DNA from: Acidobacteria bacterium UBA2161
GTDB taxonomy: Bacteria > Acidobacteriota > Vicinamibacteria > Vicinamibacterales > UBA823
Length of the DNA: 19,999 bases
Direction: 5' to 3'
Assembly (NCBI GenBank): GCA_002328835.1
Contig: DCWN01000033.1
Coordinates: 1-19,999, forward strand
Part shown: one piece after another, positions 8,292 through 16,103 of the stretch
How the letters are laid out: each line of letters begins with the position of its first letter
How positions within the stretch are numbered: the stretch's first letter is position 1
Program-made: the position numbers and the translations under genes
Notes under the pieces: model-generated
What the model was told of the DNA's origin: nothing
The model's database searches: none
What the model saw: the letters and a program-made list of their open reading frames with translations, nothing else

Positions 8292-8333
8292 CCCGCGACG
8301 GCGGGTGGGCGGCCGACGGAGAGCCAGGCCGCC
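8292..8333 (+). promoter_or_regulatory. Two hairpins in the rpsN-rpsH gap
   Basis: The first hairpin is CCCGC (8292-8296) with GCGGG (8301-8305), loop GACG. The second is GGCGGCC (8308-8314) with GGCCGCC (8327-8333), loop of 12 bases. Neither is followed by a T-run, so they are not standard terminators. They lie just before rpsH. S8 regulates the spc operon in E. coli by binding mRNA, but that target is near rplE and no S8-site consensus was verified here. A regulatory, processing or neutral structure is possible. Confidence 0.4.
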
Positions 8334-8342
8334 TGAGTACGC

Positions 8343-8360
8343 ATGAGAAAGCAGACATGA
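8343..8360 (+). other. Five-codon mini reading frame overlapping rpsH start
   Basis: ATG at 8343 encodes MRKQT, and its TGA stop (8358-8360) overlaps the rpsH ATG at 8357 as ATGA. The frame just upstream, open from a GTG at 8305, ends at 8346, also in an ATGA with this ATG. It resembles the mini frames before rplD and rplR. It may be a coupling device or chance. Confidence 0.25.
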
Positions 8361-8767
8361 CTGATCCGATTGCGGATATGTTGTCGAGAATCCGGAACGC
8401 CACGATCGCGCGGCATCAGCGCGTGGACGTGCCGGCCTCGAAGCTCAAGACAGAGATCGCCAGGATTCTGCACGGCGAGGGCTACATCCAGGGCTACAAG
8501 GTCCTCGATGCGAAGCCGGGTGTGAATGGCGGCGCGCAGAAGACCATCCGGATCTTCCTGAAGTACGGGCCGCGGGGCGAGCGCGTGATCACCGGGATTC
8601 TGCGCGTCAGCCGGCCTGGGCGCCGCGTGTACTTCCGACGAGACTCCGTGCCGAAGGTGCTGGCCGGGCTGGGCACCAACATCCTGACGACGTCGCGCGG
8701 GGTCATGACCGGCCGCGAGGCGCTGCAAGTCGGCGTCGGCGGCGAAGTCTTGTGTAACGTCTGGTAG
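8357..8767 (+). CDS. rpsH: 30S ribosomal protein S8
   Basis: S8 is a primary binder of 16S rRNA helix 21 and, in E. coli, the translational repressor of the spc operon. The start MTDPIADMLSRIRNA is diagnostic. The C-terminal block TSRGVMTGREALQVGVGGEVLCNVW carries the conserved Ser/Thr-rich RNA-binding loop and Gly-Gly-Glu. Length is 136 residues. There is no strong ribosome binding site; the sequence before the ATG contains GAGAAAG and a five-codon frame that ends in an ATGA overlap. Confidence 0.97.
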   Translation: MTDPIADMLSRIRNATIARHQRVDVPASKLKTEIARILHGEGYIQGYKVLDAKPGVNGGAQKTIRIFLKYGPRGERVITGILRVSRPGRRVYFRRDSVPKVLAGLGTNILTTSRGVMTGREALQVGVGGEVLCNVW

Positions 8768-8784
8768 ACGGGAAAGCCAAAGTC

Positions 8785-9321
8785 ATGTCTCGCATAGGCA
8801 AGCAGCCGATCGTCGTGCCGCAGGGCGTCACGGTGAAGGTCGGCTCGGAGTCGGTGGATGTCAAGGGACCGAAGGGGCAGCTCAGTCAGTCGCTGCCGCC
8901 AGGGATCGGGTTCGAGTTGAAGGATTCGACGCTCGAGGCGCGGATTCTCGGTGACGGGCCCGGATTGAACAAGTTTCACGGACTGGCGCGAAGTCTGGTG
9001 GCCAATGCGGTGCACGGTGTCACGCAGGGGTTTTCGAAGGAACTGGATATCGTCGGCATCGGATACCGCGCCGAGGTGAAGGGGCGCCAGGTGGTCTTCG
9101 CGCTGGGCTACTCCCATCCGGTCGTGTTCGATCTGCCGGAAGGGATCGACGTGAAGGTGGACAAGCAAACCCATATCGCCGTGCACGGCATCGACCGCCA
9201 GCTCGTGGGGCAGGTCGCCGCCAACATCCGCTCGCTCCGGAAGCCCGATCCCTACAAGCAGAAGGGCATTCGGTACACGGGTGAAGTGCTCAAGAAGAAG
9301 GTCGGCAAGACCGGCGCGTAG
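8785..9321 (+). CDS. rplF: 50S ribosomal protein L6
   Basis: L6 lies at the base of the L7/L12 stalk next to the sarcin-ricin loop. It has two repeated alpha/beta domains. The start MSRIGKQPIVVPQGV and the second-domain blocks LDIVGIGYRAEVKG and IRSLRKPDPYKQKGIRYTGE are diagnostic. Length is 178 residues, typical. It follows rpsH by 17 bases. Unlike most neighbours, it is followed by a long 178-base gap. Confidence 0.98.
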   Translation: MSRIGKQPIVVPQGVTVKVGSESVDVKGPKGQLSQSLPPGIGFELKDSTLEARILGDGPGLNKFHGLARSLVANAVHGVTQGFSKELDIVGIGYRAEVKGRQVVFALGYSHPVVFDLPEGIDVKVDKQTHIAVHGIDRQLVGQVAANIRSLRKPDPYKQKGIRYTGEVLKKKVGKTGA

Positions 9322-9390
9322 GGCAGCGGTCCGTGGTGGAAGGCTGGCGTCGCACCGAGGGCGGCGAGGCGCCACGATGGCCAGGCGCGA

Positions 9391-9423
9391 CGAATGAGAA
9401 TATCGGGAATATGCGAATGAGAA
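9391..9423 (+). repeat. Direct repeat CGAATGAGAA, two copies
   Basis: CGAATGAGAA occurs at 9391-9400 and 9414-9423, separated by 13 bases, in the only AT-richer patch of the rplF-rplR gap. Each copy contains an ATGA stop/start junction. A similar ATGAGAA occurs just before rpsH at 8343. It could reflect a short duplication, a protein or RNA binding site, or part of an internal promoter. Confidence 0.55.
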
Positions 9424-9470
9424 GCAACGCAGCCAGCGGGGATGCATCGCCGGCCGAATGCAGCCGGACT

Positions 9471-9493
9471 TCCACCGCGGACTGCAGGGTGGA
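9471..9493 (+). promoter_or_regulatory. Hairpin masking the rplR ribosome binding site
   Basis: TCCACC (9471-9476) pairs with GGTGGA (9488-9493) around an 11-base loop. The right arm is the best ribosome binding site for rplR (AGGGTGGA, ATG at 9500). Folding would hide it, so translation of rplR could depend on ribosomes moving through the overlapping upstream frame, or on a ligand or protein opening the stem. Confidence 0.4.
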
Positions 9494-9499
9494 CAGGCT

Positions 9500-9874
9500 A
9501 TGAGAGTCAAGACGAAGCAGGATCGGAGGCGTCGGATTCAGTTCCGGTCGCGCATGCGCGTGGCGGGCACGGTCGACCGACCCCGCCTCGCCGTCTTTCG
9601 CAGCGCGCAGCATATCTACGCCCAGGCGATCGACGACGCGTCGGGCCGAACGGTCGTGGCGGCGTCGAGTATGGAGCCCACCGTGAAGGCCTCGCTCGGC
9701 AAGGCGACCAGCGGGGGCAACGTGGCCGGGGCGAAAGCCGTCGGCAAGGCCGTCGCCGAGCGGTTGATCGCCAGTGGTGTGAAGCAGGTGGTGTTCGATC
9801 GCGGTGGGTTTCTGTATCACGGCCGTGTCCGGGCGATGGCCGAGGCGGCGCGCGAAGCGGGGTTGAAGTTCTAG
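9500..9874 (+). CDS. rplR: 50S ribosomal protein L18
   Basis: L18 binds 5S rRNA with L5 in the central protuberance. Family blocks are RVAGTVDRPRLAVFRSAQHIYAQAIDD, KAVGKAVAERLIASGVKQVVFDRGGFLYHGRV and the end MAEAAREAGLKF. The frame is open back to ATG 9458, but those 14 residues do not match the family. MRVKTKQDRRRR is the normal start and has AGGGTGGA (9486-9493) in front. Length is 124 residues. It is preceded by the longest spacer in the operon, with unusual structure. Confidence 0.96.
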   Translation: MRVKTKQDRRRRIQFRSRMRVAGTVDRPRLAVFRSAQHIYAQAIDDASGRTVVAASSMEPTVKASLGKATSGGNVAGAKAVGKAVAERLIASGVKQVVFDRGGFLYHGRVRAMAEAAREAGLKF

Positions 9875-9889
9875 GCACGCGGTTAGGAT

Positions 9890-9905
9890 GCGGCAGCGGT
9901 GCCGC
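9890..9905 (+). other. Hairpin in the rplR-rpsE gap
   Basis: GCGGCA (9890-9895) pairs with TGCCGC (9900-9905) around GCGG. It lies 12 bases before the rpsE ATG. There is no T-run. A seven-codon frame (ATG 9888 to TGA 9911) covers it. A local mRNA structure that may affect rpsE initiation, which lacks a strong ribosome binding site, is possible. Confidence 0.35.
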
Positions 9906-9917
9906 GATTGAGACGTT

Positions 9918-10472
9918 ATGTTCGAGACGACAGAAAAAATCGATCCGACGAACCTGGAGTTGAGAGACACGGTGGTGTCGATCAACCGTGTGACGAAGGT
10001 CGTCAAGGGCGGAAAGAATCTGAGCTTCAGCGCCCTGGTCATCGTGGGAGACGGCCTTGGTCATGTCGGCTTCGGGGTCGGCAAAGCGAAGGAAGTGCCC
10101 TCGGCGATCAAGAAGGGCATCGAGGCGGCGCGCAAAGCGCTGATTCGGGTGCCGTTGCAGGTGACGACGATTCCCCACACCGTCGTCGGGCGCTTCGGCG
10201 CGGGCCGCGTCCTGTTGAAGCCGGCGCCCGAGGGCACGGGCATCATCGCTGGAGGGGCCGTGCGCGCGGTGGTCGAGTCGGCTGGGATTCAGAACATCCT
10301 GACCAAGTCGATCGGCACGGCGAATCCGCACAACGTCGTGCGGGCCACGTTTCAGGGGTTGATGAGCCTGCTCGACCCGGTCACCGTGGCCCGGTTGAGA
10401 GGCAAGAACGTCGAGGATCTGGGCGAGGCCTTTGCGCCGACTGACGCGCGCGTCGAGACGCCGACCGCGTGA
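9918..10472 (+). CDS. rpsE: 30S ribosomal protein S5
   Basis: S5 helps translational accuracy and the mRNA helicase activity of the 30S subunit. The N-terminal double-stranded RNA-binding-like domain has NRVTKVVKGGKNLSFSALVIVGDG, and the second domain has HTVVGRFGAGRVLLKPAPEGTGIIAGGAVRAVVESAG followed by TKSIGTANPHNVVRATFQGL. Length is 184 residues, with a short Ala/Thr-containing tail. MFETTEKIDPTNLELRD is a plausible start. The ribosome binding site is weak (GAG only). Confidence 0.97.
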   Translation: MFETTEKIDPTNLELRDTVVSINRVTKVVKGGKNLSFSALVIVGDGLGHVGFGVGKAKEVPSAIKKGIEAARKALIRVPLQVTTIPHTVVGRFGAGRVLLKPAPEGTGIIAGGAVRAVVESAGIQNILTKSIGTANPHNVVRATFQGLMSLLDPVTVARLRGKNVEDLGEAFAPTDARVETPTA

Positions 10473-10503
10473 GCCGAGGGTGAGCCCGAAGGACGAGTGA
10501 CGC

Positions 10504-10716
10504 ATGGCCAAGAAGGCGAGAGCTTCTCGCAAGGTAACCGTGACGCTGGTGAAGAGCCCCATCGGCTACAACAAGCGGCAGGCCGACGTGGTGCGCGGCC
10601 TGGGGCTGCGCCGGCTGGGGCACTCGGTCGAGTTGACCGACGCGCCGTCGGTCCGCGGCATGGTCCACAAGGTGCGACACCTCGTGCGCATCGAGGAAGC
10701 TGAGGCTGGACGCTGA
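10504..10716 (+). CDS. rpmD: 50S ribosomal protein L30
   Basis: L30 is a small 50S protein bound near 5S rRNA. The core is VTVTLVKSPIGYNKRQADVVRGLGLRRLGHSVELTD followed by VRGMVHKVRHLVRIEE. At 70 residues it is about 10 longer than the common bacterial form, owing to a basic N-terminal MAKKARASRK. AAGGACGAG lies upstream. The stop shares a base with the rplO start (TGATG), indicating coupling. Confidence 0.95.
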   Translation: MAKKARASRKVTVTLVKSPIGYNKRQADVVRGLGLRRLGHSVELTDAPSVRGMVHKVRHLVRIEEAEAGR

Positions 10717-11234
10717 TGGCGAAGGCCAAAGAGAAGGACGAAGGCAAGCAGCCGCTGGAGCAGCCGATGCAGAAGCAGCAGAAGCTGAATCTGAGCACGC
10801 TGCAGCCGCCGAAAGGGCGCACCCGATCCAAGAAGCGCGTGGGACGCGGGCAGGGCTCGGGCACCGGCAAGACGGCCGGGCGCGGACACAAAGGGCAGAA
10901 GTCGCGGTCGGGCTACAGCCGGAAGCGCGGATTCGAGGGTGGCCAGATGCCGCTGCAGCGACGGGTGCCCAAGCGCGGCTTCCACAATCCGTTCAGGGTG
11001 GACTACGCCGTCGTCAACCTCGACACGCTCGGCGAGCGGTTCGAGGCTGGCACCGAGGTGACACCCGACTTGCTGAGGGAGCGCGGGCTGGTGCGGCGCG
11101 GGAAACAGTGCGTCAAGATTCTGGCGCGGGGCGACCTCGCCAAGCCGCTGACCGTGCACGCGCACAAGTTCAGCGGCAAGGCCGCCGAGAAGCTCGCGGC
11201 CGGTGGCGGTCAGGCCGTCGTGTTGGAGAGCTGA
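10716..11234 (+). CDS. rplO: 50S ribosomal protein L15, N-terminal extension
   Basis: L15 is a late assembly protein at the centre of the 50S subunit. The family signature begins at about residue 24 with LNLSTLQPPKG, then KKRVGRGQGSGTGKTAGRGHKGQ, and later GGQMPLQRRVPKRGF. The 172-residue product has about 23 extra N-terminal residues, rich in Lys, Glu and Gln. An internal ATG at 10767 (residue 18) would give a nearly standard protein. The first ATG is preferred because it overlaps the rpmD stop (TGATG). The C terminus GGGQAVVLES is typical. Confidence 0.96.
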   Translation: MAKAKEKDEGKQPLEQPMQKQQKLNLSTLQPPKGRTRSKKRVGRGQGSGTGKTAGRGHKGQKSRSGYSRKRGFEGGQMPLQRRVPKRGFHNPFRVDYAVVNLDTLGERFEAGTEVTPDLLRERGLVRRGKQCVKILARGDLAKPLTVHAHKFSGKAAEKLAAGGGQAVVLES

Positions 11235-11244
11235 ACGCCAAGTC

Positions 11245-12633
<1,389 letters not shown>

Positions 12634-12646
12634 AGGGTACGGCGAG

Positions 12647-13327
12647 ATGGCACTGAACATCGTGTTGCTCGGACCGCCGGGAGCCGGCAAGGGCACGCAG
12701 GCCGTGCAGCTGGCCGCGGCTCGCGGCGTGCCCAAGATCTCGACGGGCGACATCCTCCGTGATGCCGTGCAGTCGGCGACCGAGCTGGGCCTGGCGGCGA
12801 AGGCCATCATGGACCGCGGCGAGTTGGTGAGCGACGACGTGATGATCGGCATCGTCCGGGAGCGCCTCGATCGCGACGACACCCAGGCGGGCTTCATCCT
12901 GGATGGGTTCCCGCGCACGGTGGCGCAAGCCGAGGCGCTCGACGCTCTGCTGGCCGACCGCGAACCGCTCATCGTTCTGGACATCGCCGTGGCTCCCGAT
13001 GAGGTCGTGCGCCGGCTCGGGGCCCGACGTGTCTGCGGCGCGTGCGGCGCGATTTTCGGCGACGGCGCGGCGGCGGCCGCCTGTCCGACATGCGGTGGGG
13101 CGCTGGTGCAGCGGAGCGACGATTCCGAGTCGGTGGTCCGCGAGCGACTGAAGGTCTACGCGCGCGAGACCGAGCCGTTGACCCGCTACTACCGCGAACG
13201 ACGCACGTTCGCCGAGATCGACGGCGGACAGCCCGCCGACAACGTCGGGCGCGCGGTGGGCGAGGCGATCGACCGCCTCCAGGCCGCGGCGCGCCAGTCG
13301 GTCGGCGACCCGGGGGTGCAGGCGTGA
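12647..13327 (+). CDS. adk: Adenylate kinase, zinc LID type
   Basis: Adenylate kinase converts ATP plus AMP to two ADP in the cytoplasm. The P-loop is GPPGAGKGT (9-17). The AMP-binding region has STGDILR, and DGFPRT lies at 86-91. The LID carries four cysteines, Cys130, Cys133, Cys146 and Cys149, in CGAC and CPTC, indicating the zinc-binding long form. Length is 226 residues. The position between secY and map is a common arrangement in many bacteria. The stop overlaps the map start codon (GTGA), implying translational coupling. Confidence 0.98.
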   Translation: MALNIVLLGPPGAGKGTQAVQLAAARGVPKISTGDILRDAVQSATELGLAAKAIMDRGELVSDDVMIGIVRERLDRDDTQAGFILDGFPRTVAQAEALDALLADREPLIVLDIAVAPDEVVRRLGARRVCGACGAIFGDGAAAAACPTCGGALVQRSDDSESVVRERLKVYARETEPLTRYYRERRTFAEIDGGQPADNVGRAVGEAIDRLQAAARQSVGDPGVQA

Positions 13328-14118
13328 TTGTCTGCAAGTCGCCCGAGGAGCTCACGCGGATGCGCGCCGCGAATCAGATTGTGGCTGGCGTGTTGCAGGA
13401 ATTGCAGACGATGGCGGCGCCGGGTGTCGCCACGGCCGATCTCGATGCTGCGGTCGAGGCGCGGGTGCTCGCCGCGGGCGCGACGCCGGCGTTCAAGGGC
13501 TACCGCGGGTATCCGGCCAGCCTGTGCGCGTCGATCAACGACGAGGTCGTGCACGGGATTCCGTCGCCGCGCGAACTCGTCCAGGGCGATATCGTGTCGC
13601 TCGACGTCGGCGTGTTGCTCGAAGGCTTCTACGGCGATTCGGCGCTGACCGTCGCGGTCGGCGAGATCTCGGACGAGGCCGAAACCCTCCTCCGGGTGAC
13701 CGAGGAGGCGTTGGAGTTGGGGATCGCCGAGGTGCGCGTGGGCTCTCGCGTGTCGGACATCGGCCATGCCGTGCAGCGTCATGTCGAGGCCCAGGGGCTT
13801 TCGGTCGTGCGTGAATTCGTCGGGCACGGCATCGGCAGCAAGCTGCACGAAGAGCCGCAGATTCCGAACTACGGCGAGCCTGGCCGCGGGCCGAGGTTGG
13901 CCGAGGGGATGGTGCTGGCGATCGAGCCGATGGTGAACGTGGGCAAACCGGCAGTGCGTGTGCTCGATGATGGGTGGACCGCCGTGACCCGGGACGGGAG
14001 CCTGTCGGCGCACTTCGAGCACACGGTGGCCGTGACGGCTGACGGGCCGGAGGTGTTGACGCGGAGGTCGAGCGATGTGAGCGCGGTCGCCGCGGGTTCG
14101 GCGGCGCCGGCGTCGTGA
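13324..14118 (+). CDS. map: Methionine aminopeptidase type I, GTG start
   Basis: This cobalt/iron-type metallopeptidase removes the initiator methionine from new proteins at the ribosome. Active-site residues align with the family: His77, metal ligands Asp94, Asp105, His168, Glu201 and Glu232. The motif EFVGHGIG (164-171) is present. The start is GTG 13324, overlapping the adk stop as GTGA, and MIVCKSPEELTRMR fits the family start. Length is 264 residues, slightly above normal, with an Ala/Ser-rich tail. There is no N-terminal SH3-binding zinc-finger extension. Confidence 0.97.
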   Translation: MIVCKSPEELTRMRAANQIVAGVLQELQTMAAPGVATADLDAAVEARVLAAGATPAFKGYRGYPASLCASINDEVVHGIPSPRELVQGDIVSLDVGVLLEGFYGDSALTVAVGEISDEAETLLRVTEEALELGIAEVRVGSRVSDIGHAVQRHVEAQGLSVVREFVGHGIGSKLHEEPQIPNYGEPGRGPRLAEGMVLAIEPMVNVGKPAVRVLDDGWTAVTRDGSLSAHFEHTVAVTADGPEVLTRRSSDVSAVAAGSAAPAS

Positions 14119-14144
14119 TGTCGACCGTGGTTCAGACCGGCACG

Positions 14145-14369
14145 ATGACGAAGCGCGAGTCGGTGGGCGTGGACGGTGTCGTAGCCGAGGCGCTGCCCAA
14201 CGCGATGTTTCGTGTTGCGCTGGAGGGGGCCGGGCAGCGCTCCGTCATGGCCCACGTGGCCGGCGGCAGCGGCAAGAACTTCGTTCGGCTGTTGCCGGGC
14301 GACCGTGTGGTCGTGGAGCTGGCGCGGCACGATGTCACGCGAGGGCGGATCGTCCGTCGGCACGACTGA
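14145..14369 (+). CDS. infA: Translation initiation factor IF-1
   Basis: IF-1 blocks the A site during initiation and is an OB-fold protein. Diagnostic stretches are DGVVAEALPNAMFRV, MAHVAGGSGKNFVRLLPGDRVVVEL and DVTRGRIVRR. ATG 14145 gives 74 residues beginning MTKRESVGVDG, which aligns with the family start. An in-frame ATG at 14118 overlaps the map stop as TGATG and would add nine residues. It is mechanistically attractive because neither start has a good ribosome binding site. The stop is certain; the start is not. Confidence 0.93.
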   Translation: MTKRESVGVDGVVAEALPNAMFRVALEGAGQRSVMAHVAGGSGKNFVRLLPGDRVVVELARHDVTRGRIVRRHD

Positions 14370-14402
14370 GGTCGTGGCGACAGCGCAAGTGAGGACGTGG
14401 AG

Positions 14403-14516
14403 ATGAAGGTTAGAGCATCGGTTCGGCGCATGTGTTCCAAGTGCAGGATCGTCCGTCGACGCGGCGTCGTGCGGGTGGTCTGCACCAATCAGAAACACAA
14501 GCAGCGACAGGGGTGA
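14403..14516 (+). CDS. rpmJ: 50S ribosomal protein L36, zinc type
   Basis: L36 is the smallest 50S protein. This 37-residue frame starts MKVRASVRRMCSKC and ends KQRQG. Zinc ligands Cys11, Cys14, Cys27 and His32 are all in place. It sits between infA and rpsM, as in most bacteria. The C+ form is the zinc-dependent one; some genomes carry a zinc-independent second copy elsewhere, and none is seen here. GAGG and GGAG lie upstream. Confidence 0.97.
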   Translation: MKVRASVRRMCSKCRIVRRRGVVRVVCTNQKHKQRQG

Positions 14517-14563
14517 GCCCGGTCGCCACGAGTGCGCGACGCACCTGAGAGTGAAGGACACAG

Positions 14564-14938
14564 ATGGCACGTATCGCAGGCGTTGACTTGCCGAGAACGA
14601 AGCGGGTGGAAATCGGCTTGACCTACATCTACGGTATCGGCCGCAAGCGTTCGACCGATATTCTGACCTCGGCCGGCGTCAGCGGAGATATTCGGGTCAA
14701 GGATCTTTCTGAGGACGACGTTCGAAAGATCAGCCGCGTCATCGAAGAGGAAGGGCGCGTCGAAGGCGACCTGCGCAAGGAGATCTCGATGAGCATCAAG
14801 CGGCTCATGGAGATCGGGTGCTATCGCGGGATGCGCCACCGGCGGAACTTGCCCGTTCGCGGGCAGCGGACGCAGACGAACGCGCGCACGCGCAAGGGTC
14901 CGCGCAAGGGCGCGGTGGCGAAGAAGAAGACGGTCTAG
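14564..14938 (+). CDS. rpsM: 30S ribosomal protein S13
   Basis: S13 is in the 30S head and contacts the P-site tRNA and the 50S subunit. The start MARIAGVDLPRTKRVEIGLTYIYGIG is diagnostic, and so is CYRGMRHRRNLPVRGQRT followed by NARTRKGPRK. Length is 124 residues. GAAGGA lies 6 bases before the ATG. In E. coli the mRNA leader here is the S4 repressor site; the 47-base gap before this gene shows no obvious pseudoknot by eye. Confidence 0.98.
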   Translation: MARIAGVDLPRTKRVEIGLTYIYGIGRKRSTDILTSAGVSGDIRVKDLSEDDVRKISRVIEEEGRVEGDLRKEISMSIKRLMEIGCYRGMRHRRNLPVRGQRTQTNARTRKGPRKGAVAKKKTV

Positions 14939-14956
14939 GCGAGGGGTCTCGAAGGC

Positions 14957-15403
14957 ATGGCGAAGAAAGACGCTGTTGAAAACGCGCTGCCGGAACCGGT
15001 CAAGAAGAAGGCCGGGAAACGGAAGAAGACGTTCAAGAAGCGCGGCGAAAAGCGCGTGGTGCACCATGGGCACGCGCACATTCAAGCCTCGTTCAACAAC
15101 ACGATCATCACGATCACCGATGCCGAGGGCAACGTCGTGGCGTGGTCGAGCGCGGGCGGCATCGGCTTCAAGGGCTCCCGCAAGGGCACGCCGTTCGCCG
15201 CGACCCAGGCCGCCATCAATGCCGGAAACGCCGCAAAGGGTGTCGGGATGCGGTCGCTCGAGGTGCGAGTCAAGGGTCCGGGGGCGGGCCGCGAGTCGGC
15301 GGTGCGGGCGCTCCAGACGATCGGGCTCGACGTGCGATCGATTCGCGACGTCACGCCGGTGCCGCACAACGGCTGTCGGCCGCCGAAGCGGCGGCGTGTG
15401 TAA
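14957..15403 (+). CDS. rpsK: 30S ribosomal protein S11
   Basis: S11 is on the 30S platform near the E site. The core runs from HGHAHIQASFNNTIITITD through KGSRKGTPFAATQAA to DVTPVPHNGCRPPKRRRV. The protein has 148 residues, about 19 more than E. coli S11. The excess is a Lys-rich N-terminal segment starting MAKKDAVENALPEPVKKK. The first ATG is supported by GAGGGG and AAGG upstream and an 18-base gap from rpsM. Confidence 0.97.
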   Translation: MAKKDAVENALPEPVKKKAGKRKKTFKKRGEKRVVHHGHAHIQASFNNTIITITDAEGNVVAWSSAGGIGFKGSRKGTPFAATQAAINAGNAAKGVGMRSLEVRVKGPGAGRESAVRALQTIGLDVRSIRDVTPVPHNGCRPPKRRRV

Positions 15404-15449
15404 CGAGCGTAGGATGCAATCTCTGAACGACGATCGGTAGGTACACAGC

Positions 15450-16079
15450 ATGGCACGATACACGGGCGCGGTCTGTCGGCTCTGCCGGCGCGAAGGCATG
15501 AAGCTGTTTCTCAAGGGCGAGCGGTGCTACGCGGAGAAGTGCGCCATCGAAAAGCGAAACGTGCCGCCAGGACACCATGGCAAAGGCCGGAAGGCCAAGC
15601 TCATGGGGTATGGGCTGCAGTTGCGCGAGAAGCAGAAGGTGAAGCGGATTTACGGCGTGCTGGAGAGCCAGTTCCGCCGCTACTTCGAGTCCGCCGACCG
15701 CCAGCGCGGCATCACGGGTGAGACGCTGCTGCAACTGCTCGAGCGTCGGCTCGACAACGTCGTCTATCGGCTGGGCTTGGCGACCTCGCGGCCGCAGGCT
15801 CGGCAATTCGTGCGGCACGGACATTTCTTCATCAACGGCCGTCGCGTGAACGTGCCGTCGTACTCGGTGCGTGTCGGCGACGTCGTGAGCGTGCGCGAGG
15901 GAAGCCGCAAGAGCACGTCGATTCAGCACGCCATGGAAGAGGTCAAGGGGCGGGGGATTCCCGAGTGGCTCGAGTTTGACGCCGAGCAGATTTCCGGGCG
16001 AATCGCCTCGTTGCCGACGCGCGAACAGATCAACCTGCCGGTGCAGGAGCAGCTCATCGTCGAGCTGTATTCGAAGTAG
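15450..16079 (+). CDS. rpsD: 30S ribosomal protein S4, four-cysteine type
   Basis: S4 nucleates 30S assembly and, in E. coli and B. subtilis, represses its own gene. The 209-residue protein has the zinc-type N terminus with Cys9, Cys12, Cys26 and Cys31, and the S4 RNA-binding domain with LERRLDNVVYRLGLATSR and RQFVRHGHFFINGRRVNVPSY. The end NLPVQEQLIVELYSK is typical. GGTAGG lies upstream. The 46-base gap after rpsK contains an eight-codon frame (15414-15440) of unlikely significance. Confidence 0.98.
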   Translation: MARYTGAVCRLCRREGMKLFLKGERCYAEKCAIEKRNVPPGHHGKGRKAKLMGYGLQLREKQKVKRIYGVLESQFRRYFESADRQRGITGETLLQLLERRLDNVVYRLGLATSRPQARQFVRHGHFFINGRRVNVPSYSVRVGDVVSVREGSRKSTSIQHAMEEVKGRGIPEWLEFDAEQISGRIASLPTREQINLPVQEQLIVELYSK

Positions 16080-16086
16080 ACCTGAA

Positions 16087-16103
16087 TCGACCGCGTAGGT
16101 CGA
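16087..16103 (+). other. Hairpin in the rpsD-rpoA gap
   Basis: TCGACC (16087-16092) pairs with GGTCGA (16098-16103) around GCGTA. There is no T-run after it. The 48-base gap follows rpsD and precedes rpoA, so it may adjust relative expression of S4 and the alpha subunit by mRNA processing, or do nothing. Confidence 0.4.

Larger units (their letters stand above)
9377..9503 (+). other. Chain of three mini reading frames before rplR
   Basis: In the 178-base rplF-rplR gap, ATG 9377 (GAGG at 9366-9369 upstream) encodes MARRDE and stops at 9397. Its stop overlaps ATG 9394, which encodes MRISGICE and stops at 9420. That stop overlaps ATG 9417, which opens a 28-codon frame ending at TGA 9501-9503, overlapping the rplR ATG at 9500. 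All three junctions are ATGA. The two internal junctions are created by a direct repeat CGAATGAGAA at 9391 and 9414. The 28-residue product is Ser/Ala/Asp/Arg-rich with two Cys and has no recognised homologue. Whether any frame is translated is unknown. Confidence 0.3.

Noticed and set aside
9458..9874. Longer L18 starting at ATG 9458
   Set aside because: The 14 extra residues do not resemble L18. ATG 9500 has a ribosome binding site and the family N terminus.
13042..13323. Upstream part of the map frame as an N-terminal domain
   Set aside because: It is out-of-frame adk sequence, Arg/Gly-rich with no family match. The GTG at 13324 gives the normal Map N terminus and overlaps the adk stop.
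15414..15440. Eight-codon frame MQSLNDDR before rpsD
   Set aside because: It does not overlap the rpsD start and has no structure around it. It is too short to support on its own.
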